NCBI GenBank assembly: GCA_036365455.1
Contig: JAWQUS010000010.1
Span: 22,306,501-22,370,500, forward strand
Source: Macrosoma leucophasiata
Taxonomy: Eukaryota; Arthropoda; Insecta; Lepidoptera; Hedylidae
Direction of reading: 5' to 3'
DNA length: 64,000 nt
Part shown: in pieces, positions 21,331-32,094 of the stretch
How the letters are laid out: every line of letters begins with the position of its first letter
Position numbering within the stretch: position 1 is the stretch's first letter
Position numbers and translations under genes: made by a program
Notes under the pieces: generated by a model
What the model saw: the letters and a program-made list of their open reading frames with translations, nothing else
What the model was told of the DNA's origin: nothing
Databases searched by the model: none

Positions 21331-22082
21331 CACTATTTTAATTCTTAAATTATTTTTAATAATGTAATGCAATGTCTCAACGAGTTCTAATAAACTTCTT
21401 GAGACTAGCATTTTATTTGGGATAGACATTAGTCTCATTTTCGTTTGTATTGACTGTTCGCCAAATGGGTGACCATAATTTCCTTAACTGTAATTAATTT
21501 TGGTACAAAATGTTACCTATATCAAAAATGCCTAAAATCGATTCGGTTATCGATTCTGAACAAACTAGTTTCGGGTTGTACATTTAATCTTGTTACACGT
21601 TGTATATCTGTCAAATAAAAACAAACTTGAGGTACGTAGGTACACTCGCGTGTAAACGCATTAAATGTATTAAAAATCTAGAATCAGTACATTCGCGTAC
21701 AGTCGTAAAATCACCGTAAATACATAAATGGAGCTCCGTGCAAATAAAGGAGCAACTTCATCAGCATAAAACGTATCCATCAGCCACATCTCATCATACC
21801 CGCGTACGGCACTGTAAAACGCTGTAATATGAAAATAAAAAGTGTTTCCGTGTAAAATAAAAAAAAATACAGAGAGCCCACTACGAGCAATTTCATTCTC
21901 TCTATAGTGAAATAAAAAATCTGGGTCAGGTGGGGGCTTGTACAGAGTTTGTATAGGCCTGTAAGGATGTGAGATCACTGGATGCGGCTTGCTGGTTTTT
22001 TGATAAGTAAAGCGTGGTTTTTCAGGTGAGTTTATAGAAATAACTAAATAGTATTACATTCCTTTAAAATTACGAAAATAGA
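21331..22082. other. Unassigned stretch
   Basis: A 102-codon minus-strand open frame (21670-21978) has no recognisable domain and I do not call it. Confidence 0.4.
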
Positions 22083-22235
22083 GGGACAAATATTTGTATG
22101 GCCTAAAAATATTTGTCTCGGGTTCGCTGGCTATTTGTGTATGTGTTATATGAGTACAACGCCTCCTACGACACAGGTTTGTCCCTAATGTGCTCTACCT
22201 AATGTGTGGGGACTGTGAGGGCCAAGCGTATTTTA
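22083..22235 (+). repeat. SINE-G, headless copy
   Basis: gggacaaatatttgtatggc..tatgtgttat..acaggtttgt..gtgaggg.ccaagcgtatttta; lacks the tRNA-like head. Confidence 0.75.
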
Positions 22236-22394
22236 CCTATTTAATACAGCAAAATCCAGCAATTTGTATATCGGGCTTGGCCCTATATAAGATTTTGTTC
22301 CTCCAAGTGTATTTTTATGTTGGCTCATAAACTTGTAAACCAAATATAGCTGTGATATTATACAATACTTCCAATCGCTAACAGATACTTTAGA

Positions 22395-22545
22395 AAATTA
22401 AGTAATGACTGCAGTCTATACACATCAATACAAAAACCGCGATCTAAATGCAGACACGTTGCCACCCCTGAGCCGTAAGCTATGTCTTTGTGATAATTAT
22501 TACAGGCAATATTACCATTTAATCTTCCTAGTATATTTTAGAAAA
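22395..22545 (-). repeat. SINE-A, old diverged copy
   Basis: gtaatgactgcagtctatac..gatctaaatgcagac.cgttgccacccctgag; heavily substituted. Confidence 0.6.
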
Positions 22546-22751
22546 GACAATACCATATCCAGTAATACTTAATCTAGGCAAAGAACGTAGGCTAGCGGCG
22601 GACGTGGTTGCAATTTGATGCGGCATCACGACTGCGCTCCAGACTGCGGCATCCAGTTATGATGCTTAGCCGGCTATAGCCGACAAGCTAAAGCTGTAGC
22701 CGCATAGCTAGGGTTGCCAATCATATCCTTATTTAGGGTTCCGTAAAAACA

Positions 22752-22772
22752 ACCATACACTGTTGTGTATGG
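22752..22772. repeat. Short 9-bp hairpin
   Basis: accatacac, tgt loop, gtgtatggt. Confidence 0.6.
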
Positions 22773-23040
22773 TGCTGTAATAGTTAATAACACAGCTAAT
22801 TTTCATGGTTTTAATCTTATTTTCATGGTTTTAATGTTTTTTTAACAGTTATAGAAAACATTTTTGGCCAGTGTCTCACCTGATGGAAAGTGTAAATGTG
22901 ACCAAAGATGAAGCACGTTGGCCTAGAAGGTACTATTCACTCAAGACTTGGAAATTAACAGGCTATAGTTTTTCGGACACAAAGAAGGCAGGCAAGGTGT
23001 TCCATTCCCTAGTTGTTCACATAGTGAATATAGAATGTAA

Positions 23041-23188
23041 TTACCGGAGGCATAACACCTTAGGCCTCAAGTGGTAACGCATCTGCATTTTGACCTTGGT
23101 CTTTGTATGGGTGTCTATAGGCTGCAGTCATCACTTAACATAAATGTGAACTGCATGCTTGTTTGCCACTTCCATTACATAAAAAAAA
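23041..23188 (+). repeat. SINE-A, 5'-truncated, plus extra tail scrap
   Basis: Begins ttaccggaggcataacacc, ends ccattacataaaaaaaa. A second tail scrap (gtgcagtcatcacttaacat) follows at 23274. Confidence 0.88.
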
Positions 23189-23468
23189 TATAACCTAAGC
23201 AATTGGTTCGAATTTTAGGAATATTTACTGTGTACGGATGATCCTGTTGTAAAATGGTGAAGATGTGTATTGGGTGCAGTCATCACTTAACATTAATGTG
23301 AAGTGTTGCTATTTTTTTACATACCCTTTATTATGTAAGAAAAAATAACGGGTTAGTTTTTTTTATTTCGATCAGGGTCACATGTCCTGACGCGAGTTTA
23401 AATTTTTTTACCAATTACAGAAAGTGAAAGGTTAAAGAAGTTTTCAAAAATTCATATATTATAATATT

Positions 23469-23709
23469 AAAACGTAAATTCACGCCTGTAAGGGGTAGGC
23501 AGAGGTAAGTGCATGCATTCAATCATACATACAAACACCCACGATACGCCGGTTACGTTTTGGCCCATGTAACAGGTGGCAAGCCTATAGACATCTCCGC
23601 GCACATTACCAAACATCGAGGTACTGGGAAACTTCCAGAGCGAACTCGGGACCCCAGGACCCCAGCGTAGTAGTAGTGACCTGCTACCGCTAGGCCACTG
23701 AAGCAGTAT
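23469..23709 (-). repeat. SINE-B with internal deletions
   Basis: Same ends as the 18197 copy (cacgcctgtaaggggtaggc; ctgctaccgctaggccactg) but shortened in the middle and in the tRNA-like head. Confidence 0.8.
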
Positions 23710-25104
23710 ACACTTTTATTAAAACTGAAATCGTTGGAAACCCTACCAGATGTAGTCCGAACATTGCGAGGTAATTGCAACGATGCGGATCACAGTTTAT
23801 TTTTATTATCAATCATTTGAAGCCTTTTTTATGTTATGAATATAGCTCACATTGATGGTAAGTGAAATAAGTGAATACGGAAGCCAATTATAGCTGTTTC
23901 GCCACTGCACTGCATATTATGATTATCTTTTTTGCATCGATTATCCCATTTCTCGTTGGCAAAATTTGAGCATAGGTGGAAGTGGTTTATAATCATTGAT
24001 TTTGACTTACCTTTAAAGTGTGATACAGTAATTTTTAAGTAGTTCGTTCGTATATTATGTAAAGTAAATCACGATATGCTAAAGTGATGGCTCTTACCAT
24101 GTATTTATATTGGACCGGCCGCGTTTTGCGACATAATATGTTTATTTCGCCGGGGGTTAGGATGTGTCACAGACCAATCAGCCTTCTTATAGACTGAGAA
24201 TGTTCAATTTATTGCATACAATTCGTTCTGTCAACTCCCTGAAGGCAGACGAAGTGGGACGTTGCGTTCTAATTTTAAATATCATAATATTTCAAAATCA
24301 TAGGGATGGCTAACAATCTTTGTTTATATCGAAATATGGCAAAGTTTTTTGAACTGATGAGGAAATGGGACTATATTGTTAACAAATTTTCGTTATAATA
24401 TAATACGACAAAAAAAAAATTAAGAAAATGTTTTTATTTTGGATAAGTATGTACATTTTTTCAGATACCTACTTATGTGAAGTCATTAAAAATTAAAAAA
24501 ATACGTATAGCGAATAATATAAAATAAAAACACATAGGTCATAGTAAATTAAAATCATGATAATAAAATTTCACATTTTGGTTCCATAGTCGATTGATGT
24601 GTCACAGACCAATCAGCCATGGGATGAATAGAATAGAATAGAATAGAAAATATTTTTATTTCGAATAGATCTTTACAGATACTTTCAAAACGTCAATAAA
24701 TCATAAAATACCTAGAGTGAATAACCATTACATATAGTAAAAGCAAAATCTTAAATTAAAAATTAGAATTTAAACTGCTTGGTTAAAAAATAATAATCCC
24801 AAATTTTTTCAATTACTTCAATGATGATCAATGAAGAAAAGGAAAAACTTATTCGTCAAGATCAAAGGTATGGGTCGACCACACTGTCTACTAGCGGAAG
24901 AATTATCTACTAATGGAAGATAATTCTTACGCTGCTGCCAATCAATCGAACATGGCGATCAAAAAAATAGGCTTCAGAAAATACAATGACTCGGAATGCG
25001 TAGCAGCTTCCCGTGTTAAACTCTCGCTATAACTCGTCTTTCCGAATGACGAAATTGGCGATTATGGCATATATTCCCCTAACGTCGCACAACACTGTTG
25101 TGGG
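23710..25104. other. Mostly unassigned; direct repeat and (GAATA)n
   Basis: A 23-base word starting gatgtgtcacagacc is duplicated at 24161-24183 and 24596-24618. (GAATA)n lies at 24625-24648. 24890-25100 resembles the region before RTE tails. No host gene seen. Confidence 0.4.
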
Positions 25105-25170
25105 CATATTTAGCGAAGGCTTTTGTCCAGCAGTGGACGTCTTTCGGTTGAAGTGATGATGATGATAATC
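25105..25170 (+). repeat. RTE LINE 3' tail with (ATG)n
   Basis: cgaaggcttttgtccagcag, tggacgtctttcgg, then gatgatgatgat: the standard Lepidoptera RTE ending in plus sense. Confidence 0.8.
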
Positions 25171-25244
25171 CCAAATACTACTACAATCCAAAATACGAGT
25201 ACTATTGTTTCTACTTTCGACTCAAGTTTTATTTGTTATTATTA

Positions 25245-25657
25245 GAAGTGGTAAACAAGCATGCAGTTCACATTGACGTTAAGTGATGACTGCAGCCTAT
25301 AGACATTTACATTTTGGCTAATATAATTTACTCTATAAAATGCTAATTCAATATTAGCTGTATAATATATAGTTAAAAATAAACCAGTAATAATTTGTGT
25401 TATTAAACATAATGCTAATAATGATCCAAAATTTCATCACATTGAAATATTTGATGGTGAAGGTAAATCAATTAATGATCTATTAATAATTTTAATAATA
25501 GGGTGAATTTTTCGTAAGGGTTTAAAATTAATTATCATTAGTTTAAGTATTTGATCGTAATGACCCACACAAAGACCAAGGGCAAAATGCAGATGCGTTA
25601 CCACTTCTGAGGCCTAAGATGTTATGCCTCTGTGCTGGAAATTACAGGCCCGTACAT
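25245..25657 (-). repeat. SINE-A split by a mitochondrial insertion
   Basis: The tail part (25245-25305, to ctatagaca) and central part (25564-25657, from cccacacaaagacc) are contiguous in every other A copy. Here 258 bp of organellar DNA separates them with no loss of SINE bases. Confidence 0.9.
25306..25562 (-). pseudogene. cob: Numt: nd6 end and start of mitochondrial cob
   Basis: The minus strand from 25538 reads the N-terminus of cytochrome b with the invertebrate mitochondrial code: KPLRKIHPIIKI, then [20 protein letters not shown], where WW is encoded TGA TGA. About 77 codons are present and the frame is open under that code but stops in the nuclear code. Upstream (25539-25560) codons read LRSNT-stop, as expected for the nd6 C-terminus, with 4 bases between the genes. 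After VNYI the copy reads AGC CAA AAT where insect cob normally has codons for Cys-Arg-Asp, so some decay or species difference exists. It is a nuclear insertion because nuclear SINE sequence flanks both sides. Confidence 0.93.
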
Positions 25658-25988
25658 CAAGTTTAAAAAGACTCGTATTATGTCGACCAGTTATCTTCTA
25701 TGATTCAATGTTAAGCAACACGAATAAAACACATTTTAGAAGCAAATAATTAATACAGAATGCCAGGCAGGCGCTATTGTGGTAGGGATTTCAGGGTGAT
25801 ATACAGCTTTCATCGAACCGCGGGGAGCTTTAACTTATAAATAAGACATGGCTGGCGAGATTTACAATGAACACTGACCTTTATATTAAATTTCAGATTT
25901 ATTATGACGTTGGAACGTATTTTACTAGCTTTAGCCTGAGTTGCACTACGACTTTTGCTATAGTTAAAGTTATTGTAACATTTCACAT
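25658..25988. other. Unassigned stretch
   Basis: No supported feature. Confidence 0.4.
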
Positions 25989-26435
25989 CCTTTTTTTTTT
26001 ATTTTTTTTTATTTTGACGCGCGGAAACCCTCATGGGCACCCGCCGTCTAAAGGGAACAGACGGCGTGTGAGACTCGTACTCACTAAAACCCCGCGGTGT
26101 TCCGACTCGTCCGCCATCAGCAGCGGGGTCACGGGAACGCTTACGCACACATCCGCGACCCCGCCGGCGGCTGCTCGTTTCCGAGCCCTCCGAGGTTTGA
26201 GCCCATTGGCTCCAACCGACAATAGTGACGTGCGGAACACGTGCACGCCACCCACCTAGGGACCTCTCCATTCGAGCGACGGACATCCCCTAGTCCGACG
26301 CCCGCAGGTCCCTGCCCAAACCACTCACAACACCAGGCGTCCCAAGACGTCCGGGTGGAGGGGTTTAGGTACACAGTTCGGCCTCAAAGGAGCGGCAGCG
26401 TCGAAAGAGTTCGACCCTCAACTGCTCCCCCGTGT
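25989..26435 (-). mobile_element. GC-rich LINE/SINE 3' end
   Basis: Minus-sense element with A-rich tail (T-tract 25989-26020), then cgcgcggaaaccctcatggg. It is closely similar to the element at 50540-50897 inside the second BEL. Several overlapping open frames reflect high GC rather than proven coding. The clade is not identified. Confidence 0.7.
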
Positions 26436-26721
26436 TGATCTAACTTTAACAGATTTCCTTAAGTTAGAGAAGGATGTGCAATGTAACAATTACTTTAACT
26501 TTAACAATTGATGTGGTGCAACCCAGGCTTAGTATCAGAACCATAGTTGGAAAGATTGTGTTTTGTCACTCTTATACAGGCGTTGGGATGTGATTCTATG
26601 AATATGCCAATACCTGGGGTCAGAAATTCCTGTCTTGCAATGCGTAATGAGTGGTAAATAAGGACGCATCAGAATACCAGCGCTGCAGCTACTTCTTCTG
26701 GCTTTGATTATAGGTATTTTT

Positions 26722-26950
26722 TTAAATCCTTTATCTCTGGTTCTATTGGGATTTTTCCATTTTCTGGAAGTTTCCCAGTACCTCGGCGTTTGGTAATGTG
26801 CCCGGAGATGCCAACAGGTTCGCCACCTGTTACATGGGCCAAAACGTAACCGTCGAGTCGTGGGTGTTTGCATGTATGCTTGAATGCATGCATTTACCTC
26901 TGCCTACCCCTTCGGGTATTACAGGCGTGAAGTTACGTTTTTAATTTTTT
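26722..26950 (+). repeat. SINE-B, 5'-truncated
   Basis: Begins ctttatctctggttctattg, ends gcgtgaagttacgtttttaa; tRNA-like head missing. Confidence 0.85.
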
Positions 26951-26954
26951 TTTA

Positions 26955-27460
26955 TGTCTAAGCGCATATACGCACTGTGCGGTTACCCACAATGCGTCCG
27001 GCTGACCGCAAGCACAATTATGTACGTAATATTAATTTCTTTGCGCACTGCGACGCGGCTACCCGCAGACCGCTCCGGTCGCTCGGAGGGCTGCGGCCCT
27101 AGTGACGTCCACCCGGACGGTTGCTATTCGCACTGTGCGGCTCAGTCTGCGGCTACCCACCATTGAGTGAGTGTGTGCACGTGGTACGTCTGGTAAAATG
27201 GAATTCGATACCGAAAACATATTTCCTTGTTTTTTCTTCTTTACCTAACGTATGTAAATGTAGTAAATAGCTGCAACTTCGTCCACGTCCATCTTTGAAA
27301 TGGATCAATATGATCGCAAATCGCAACGGTTCTTCAAACGCACGTTGCGGTTGCGAAAGCGGCTGCCCGTGATCCGGCTGGCCGCATTCGCAACCGCATC
27401 CTGCGGTCAGCCGTACGGTTAACCGCATTGCCAATACCCGCTTAGTGTGTATAAGCGAAA
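26955..27460. mobile_element. GC-rich element with ~50-bp imperfect inverted ends
   Basis: The left end agcgcatatacgcactgtgcgg and the reverse of the right end agcgaaaatat side (gcttatacacactaagcggg) align, both reaching ggctgaccgca. The interior is rich in gcggctacccgc-type words. No transposase frame; probably a MITE. Confidence 0.5.
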
Positions 27461-27865
27461 ATATAAACTTTTTTTATTTGTTCATTCTACTAGCGTACTG
27501 CCGCGCTGTATACGATCTTAGCTTTTTACCTGTCAGAATAATTTGTGCTTTATTTATTTGTTGCCACCTGTCACGTATCGCAACAAACACAAAAAACAAA
27601 TACTCACTAAAAGCGATTTCAAGTAAACGTTCCGCTTCGTTAGCTGAAGCATTTCCTTTCCAATATCCAACACCCTCTGACGTTTTGACTGTCCCCTCTT
27701 AAATGCAGACAGGCGCATCTTATATACAAGTTAGGTATTTCGAAATCTTCCTTTATTTGAATGGAACTATTTCTTACGGATTTTTAGTGCATTTAGTTCA
27801 GTTGGTGGTAAAAAACTAAAGTTTCTTACAAATATATCTTATATGTACGTACAATATATCTTAGA

Positions 27866-28053
27866 CTAGCGGCCCGCCGCGACTTCGCCCGCGCTTCTCC
27901 GTTCCTATTCGTCATAGCGTGATGATATATAGCCTTCCTCAATAAATAGGCTATCTAACCCTGAAAAAACTTTTCAAATCGGACCAGTAGTTACTGAGAT
28001 TAGCGCGTTCAAACAAACAAACAAACTCTTCAGCTTTATTATATTAGTATAGA
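27866..28053 (-). mobile_element. Complete small Helitron
   Basis: On the minus strand it starts TCTATACTAATATAATAAAG at 28053 (preceded by A) and ends with a hairpin and ccgCTAG at 27866 (followed by T). 188 bp; a classic Lepidoptera Helitron form. Confidence 0.85.
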
Positions 28054-28159
28054 TTACAGAAAAAAAATTGTAGTCGTTAAAGTTTATAATTGAATGCCGT
28101 CAAATGGTAGTTGTTCGTGAGATGGTTTTGTTTGGCCTCGTTTTAATTATTACAGAGAC

Positions 28160-28240
28160 AAAATATATAAGACCTCAGGGGTGGCAACGCATCCGCATTT
28201 TGACCTATGGTTTTTGTGTAGATTTTTATAAGCTGCATTG
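28160..28240 (+). repeat. SINE-A fragment, old
   Basis: gacctcaggggtggcaacgc, atccgcattttgacc, gtgtagatttttataagctg. Confidence 0.6.
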
Positions 28241-29049
28241 AAGTTTTTCCATTTTTCTGTAGTTTCTGGTCACCTTTAGAGTTTGGTAATATGCCGGTGA
28301 TGTGTATGGGCTCAATGATATTATTGTCGTCTATTGATGACGATAATACGGGTTTTGTTCATACAAAACACCGTTCTTATTGCGAACGCGATCGGTGATA
28401 CAAACGGACATTTTGCGTAAAAACCTCAAAGATACACTGAAATAAATAACGACAAAGTTTTTGAAAAATTCTATACTCACAAAGACGAAAAAAAAGAAAA
28501 AAAAGATTGAAACGTCAAAAAACGCAATCTGCCGCATGCATTATAACAAAGCGCAAACAAAAAAGTGATACGCTTTCGGCTGCGTCTCCCCACTGAGAGC
28601 CCTCACATGATTTGAGTTTAATACTCGCAGTGCATTCTTTTACAGGGGAAATGGCAAGCGTGGGGCGACTGGGGAAAGTTGCCGACAGTGACAGGGCAAA
28701 AATCTTTGAGGGGCTGTCTGTTTATGCTTGTATATGAATAATTAAGCTGAGTGCCTTATATTGATGTTGAACTTCGGGTAGTCGTTAAGTGACGGTGTGA
28801 TTTTTTGGGAAGTTTAAAGGTAATTTACGCTGTCATCAAAGTTTATTATAACATGATGAGCATGGGGTATTTAAGGTTTGTAATTTTTTTTGTAATTTTC
28901 TTTATATTGCAACAAGAAAACCACAAAAAATCACGTATATGTACTGAAGTACTAGACAAGACATTTGCCTTGGTAGCGTAGTTTCAGTTTTTTGTCTACA
29001 ATTAACTACACTTTCCAATAGTAACATGACAGCTGACGTGAAAACGTCA
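28241..29049. other. Unassigned stretch
   Basis: No supported gene or repeat. Confidence 0.4.
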
Positions 29050-29277
29050 TTTTTTTAATGTAATAGAAGTGGCAAACAAGCATGCAGCTCACATCGATGT
29101 ACGACTCCCACACAAAAGGCCAATGGTGTTATACCGCTGTGCTGCAAATGACAGGGCCGTACATTACCACCTGACCGGAACACGATACTGCTGAACACTA
29201 CCATTTAGCGGCAGATTGATTAGGTAATGCGATGGTGCCTACGCCCTCGAGTGCCTACACTGAAACTCTACCACCAG
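29050..29277 (-). repeat. SINE-A with internal deletion
   Basis: T-tract, gcatgcagctcacatcgatg, then a jump past the gactgcagcc region to ctcccacacaaaaggc; ends actctaccaccag. Confidence 0.88.
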
Positions 29278-29304
29278 AAAAATCTGCGTGATCTAATCAG
29301 AAAT

Positions 29305-29490
29305 TAGGAGATCCGCATGAGAACCAAAGTTACCGACACAGCCCGCCGAATAGCGAGACTCAAGTGGCAGTGGGCAGGGCACATAGCTCGAAGAACTGAG
29401 GGCCGTTGGGGCAGAAGAGTTCTTGAGTGGCGATCGCGTACCGGAAAACGAAGCGTAGGCAGGCCACCAGATGGACCGACAAGAACAGCA
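29305..29490 (+). pseudogene. RTE LINE reverse-transcriptase C-terminus
   Basis: The frame at 29317 reads ..RIARLKWQWAGHIARRTEGRWGRRVLEWR..KRSVGRPPDG, the conserved C-terminal end of RTE-like ORF2. 5'-truncated. Homologous to the older copy ending at 1640. Confidence 0.75.
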
Positions 29491-29896
29491 CATAAAGCAA
29501 GTACCCCCATACCACCTATAGCTACTTCAAATGCGCAAGTATCTATTACTTTCACCCCAAACTATCTAGTCCTCAATCTACGCGTCATTAGTGCAGTTCA
29601 GAGTGCATCGGAGGGCACTTCGTTGCCCTAATAGTCCGTGACGTCATAAATTACTGACGCCACGCGCGCCAGATTTAAAAACAAGGGTTCAAAGTCCTCG
29701 AGTACCCTTAGCGCCCTGTTATGGTGCTGACGTAGGGATCTGTTATAAAATGTGTTTCATGATATGATTTATAGGGATGGTCATTTATACAAAAATTTTA
29801 ATTAGAGGTCTATTAGAAGTAGGACTACCGAATGACCAAGACTGACCTACCATGACCAAATAGGTCGAGTTCTGTCTGATGGTGCGGTCAAAAGTC
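29491..29896. other. Unassigned stretch
   Basis: A TGACGTCA octamer at 29639-29646; otherwise nothing recognised. Confidence 0.4.
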
Positions 29897-30042
29897 TTAG
29901 GAATCGGCGTGCGTGTTATGAAGATTATGAAGAGAATGATGAAGGTAGACGAGGCACGAGAGGTATGTCAGGACCGGGATATCTGGCGCTCTACACTCTC
30001 TGCCTACCCCGTTAGGGACCTGGCGTGAAGATACATACATAC
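29897..30042 (+). repeat. Family C element, longest copy
   Basis: Starts ttaggaatcggcgtgcgtg, runs through gatgaaggtagacgaggcac and ccgggatatctggcgctc, ends ggcgtgaagatacatacata. The tail block (ctgcctacccc..ggcgtgaag) is shared with SINE-B. Confidence 0.8.
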
Positions 30043-30104
30043 TACCGAATGAATAAAAGTTGTAATTACGTAACTTTTGTTGCTTATGGTAGAATTCTAG
30101 GGTA

Positions 30105-30268
30105 AGGGCTGGAGGGCGTATCACCGCATTACCTAATCTATCTGCCGCCAAATGGTAGTGTTTAGCACTATCATGTTTCGGCAAGATGGTAATGTATGGC
30201 CCCGTAATTACTATCATACGGATAAAACAACTTAGGTCTCAGGGATGGCAACGCATCGGTATTTTTTT
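30105..30268 (+). repeat. SINE-A, old diverged copy
   Basis: gcgtatcaccgcattaccta, gccgccaaatggtagtgttt, gatggtaatgtatggcccc; ends before the tail. Confidence 0.65.
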
Positions 30269-30357
30269 GATAATTTTATTTGTATTGCTAATTGATGAGC
30301 ACACGTAGCACGTATGAAATGCTGGATTATCGAACGTAAACTGATTTTTATGTATGA

Positions 30358-30602
30358 CTAGCTGGCCCGGCGAAATTCGTATTGCCTCACAATGAAATAA
30401 TGTGTCAAAGGTTTGATAGATACGAACCATTTGTAAGGAAAAATTAAATTGTGGTTTTTACTATTTCCCTTCAATTTCTTCATATTTGCTTACCTTTCGA
30501 ACCTTGCCTGGACTTCCAAAAATCATTCAAATCCAAAATAAACCAAATCGGTTAAGCCGTTCTCGAGTTTTAGCGAGACTAACGAACAGCTATTGATATA
30601 GA
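30358..30602 (-). mobile_element. Complete small Helitron
   Basis: The minus strand starts TCTATATCAATAGC at 30602 (A before) and ends gccgggccagCTAG at 30358 (T after). 245 bp, sister of 6166-6417. Confidence 0.83.
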
Positions 30603-30728
30603 TTGACAATGTCAATACAGCGCGTGTAAACTAAAGACATTGAACATGTATGGTGCGTGTAGGTACAGTCTGTAATGATAATCTACTATTTGAAATTATA
30701 TGTCTACAGAAAACCAATTATTATTTTT

Positions 30729-31371
30729 TTTTTTTTTATGTCATTAAGTTGACAGACAAGCAGACGGGCCACCTGATGGTAAGTGGTCACCGTCGCCTAT
30801 GGACATTTGCAACACCAGGGGAGTTGCCAACGCGCTGCCAGCCCTGAAGGACTCTTTTGACGCCATTTTTGACGAACCCCATATTGTAGCACCGAGGGAA
30901 CACCTCAGAGGGAAGTTCGTTCCACAATTTACACGTTCTGGGCAGAAACGAACGAGAAAACCGCACCGTTGAGCACTGCCAGGTGTCCAGTCGGTGAGGG
31001 TGAAACTTCTCTCTTCGGCGGGTAGTACGGTGTAGAAAAAGAGACGGTGGTACCATGTCGAACAGTTCGACAGAGCACTCACCATTGTAGAGACGGTATA
31101 ACACGCACAGACTACCAATATCTCTGCGCAGGCTCAGATGTTCGAGCCTGTCTGTAAGTCCCGGATCGTTAACAATACGAACGGCGCGTTTTTGTAGGGA
31201 GTCAAGTGGACCAAGCTGGTACTTGGGGGCTCCCGCCCACAAATGAGAGCAGTATTCCAGATGGGGCCGCACTTGGGCCTTATAAAGCTGTAGTAGCTGC
31301 CCCGATGTGAAATACTGCCTCGCTTTATTAAGCACCCCCAACTTTTTGGATGCCAACTTGGTGCCAACCAA
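30729..31371 (-). mobile_element. 5'-truncated CR1/Jockey-like LINE
   Basis: Poly(A) (T-tract 30729-30738) at the left, then 3' UTR acttaatgacat / gacagacaagcagacgggcc, then a 194-residue C-terminal ORF. No upstream LINE sequence beyond 31371. Confidence 0.85.
30787..31371 (-). CDS. LINE ORF2 C-terminus (reverse transcriptase end), truncated
   Basis: 194 residues open to a stop. Seen: LASKKLGVLNKARQYF, LYKAQVRPHLEYCSHLW, LDSLQKRAVRIV, LSLRRDIGSLCVLYRLY, and the terminal LWNELPSEVFPRCYN. These are the thumb/C-terminal motifs of CR1/Jockey-type non-LTR reverse transcriptases abundant in moths and butterflies. The YADD catalytic block and the endonuclease would lie upstream and are absent, so the product cannot act. 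The first Met is just the first in the surviving frame, not a real start. A shorter paralogue is at 13891-14090. Confidence 0.85.
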   Translation of the reverse strand: MVGTKLASKKLGVLNKARQYFTSGQLLQLYKAQVRPHLEYCSHLWAGAPKYQLGPLDSLQKRAVRIVNDPGLTDRLEHLSLRRDIGSLCVLYRLYNGECSVELFDMVPPSLFLHRTTRRREKFHPHRLDTWQCSTVRFSRSFLPRTCKLWNELPSEVFPRCYNMGFVKNGVKRVLQGWQRVGNSPGVANVHRRR

Positions 31372-31790
31372 TAATCATAGAAATAGGCATCACTAGGTAG
31401 AAGACTATATTTCGTACGACATAACTTATTACCTACGGTATTATTTGGATACAGATAGTGTCAGCAAAAAAGGCGATTATTTACAATCATATTATAAGTA
31501 TTTATCTATTTATATTATTTTAGTATTCCATACTATATATCTATGTATATACAGAGTTAATTTAATTTAGCATATAACCTCTTGCAGGCAGCCTTTCTAC
31601 ATCAATCCCAACATTGTTCTATGACTATAACCTTAGAATATATTTTAAATAATCTATTTTAATTGTGAATGTATTTCAATCTTTAAAATAATATCTATTG
31701 CTTGTCTACCGCATAGGGTAGCCACCTGTAAGGATAGATTTAAGTTTGTTAAATAAATAAATAAAAATTTAAACCAAACATAATATTAAA
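31372..31790. other. Unassigned AT-rich stretch
   Basis: No supported feature. Confidence 0.4.
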
Positions 31791-32094
31791 GGCCTTATTA
31801 CACGACACGGTATTCAGGGTCCGGCAGAAAGGGTGGCAGGGCCTCGCACCGGATTGCCGCTTATTACACTATTCGGTCGAAAGCGGATAGTGTAATAAGC
31901 GGTAATTCAGTCTCAGTACAAATATGAACAGTATGGAAACTACGTACAAAACGTTGAAACGGCACAATCACACAAACATGCGTTTGACCGGGCCGCTCCG
32001 GTTGCCCTAATTCGGGACCCTAACTCGATAAATGTTATGACACTACACTGACCCTTGCTATCGGACCCCAAATACCATGTAGTGTAATAAGGCC
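31791..32094. mobile_element. MITE with terminal and internal hairpins
   Basis: Ends ggccttattacac / gtgtaataaggcc (13-bp perfect terminal inverted repeats). Inside, ccgcttattacactat (31857-31872) and atagtgtaataagcgg (31887-31902) form a 16-bp hairpin built on the same ttattacac word. 304 bp, no coding. Confidence 0.75.

Noticed and set aside
21670..21978. 102-codon minus-strand frame
   Set aside because: No domain, signal or splice context; composition like surrounding non-coding DNA.
25999..26438. Several overlapping open frames on both strands
   Set aside because: High GC makes long chance frames; the region matches a retroelement 3' end.
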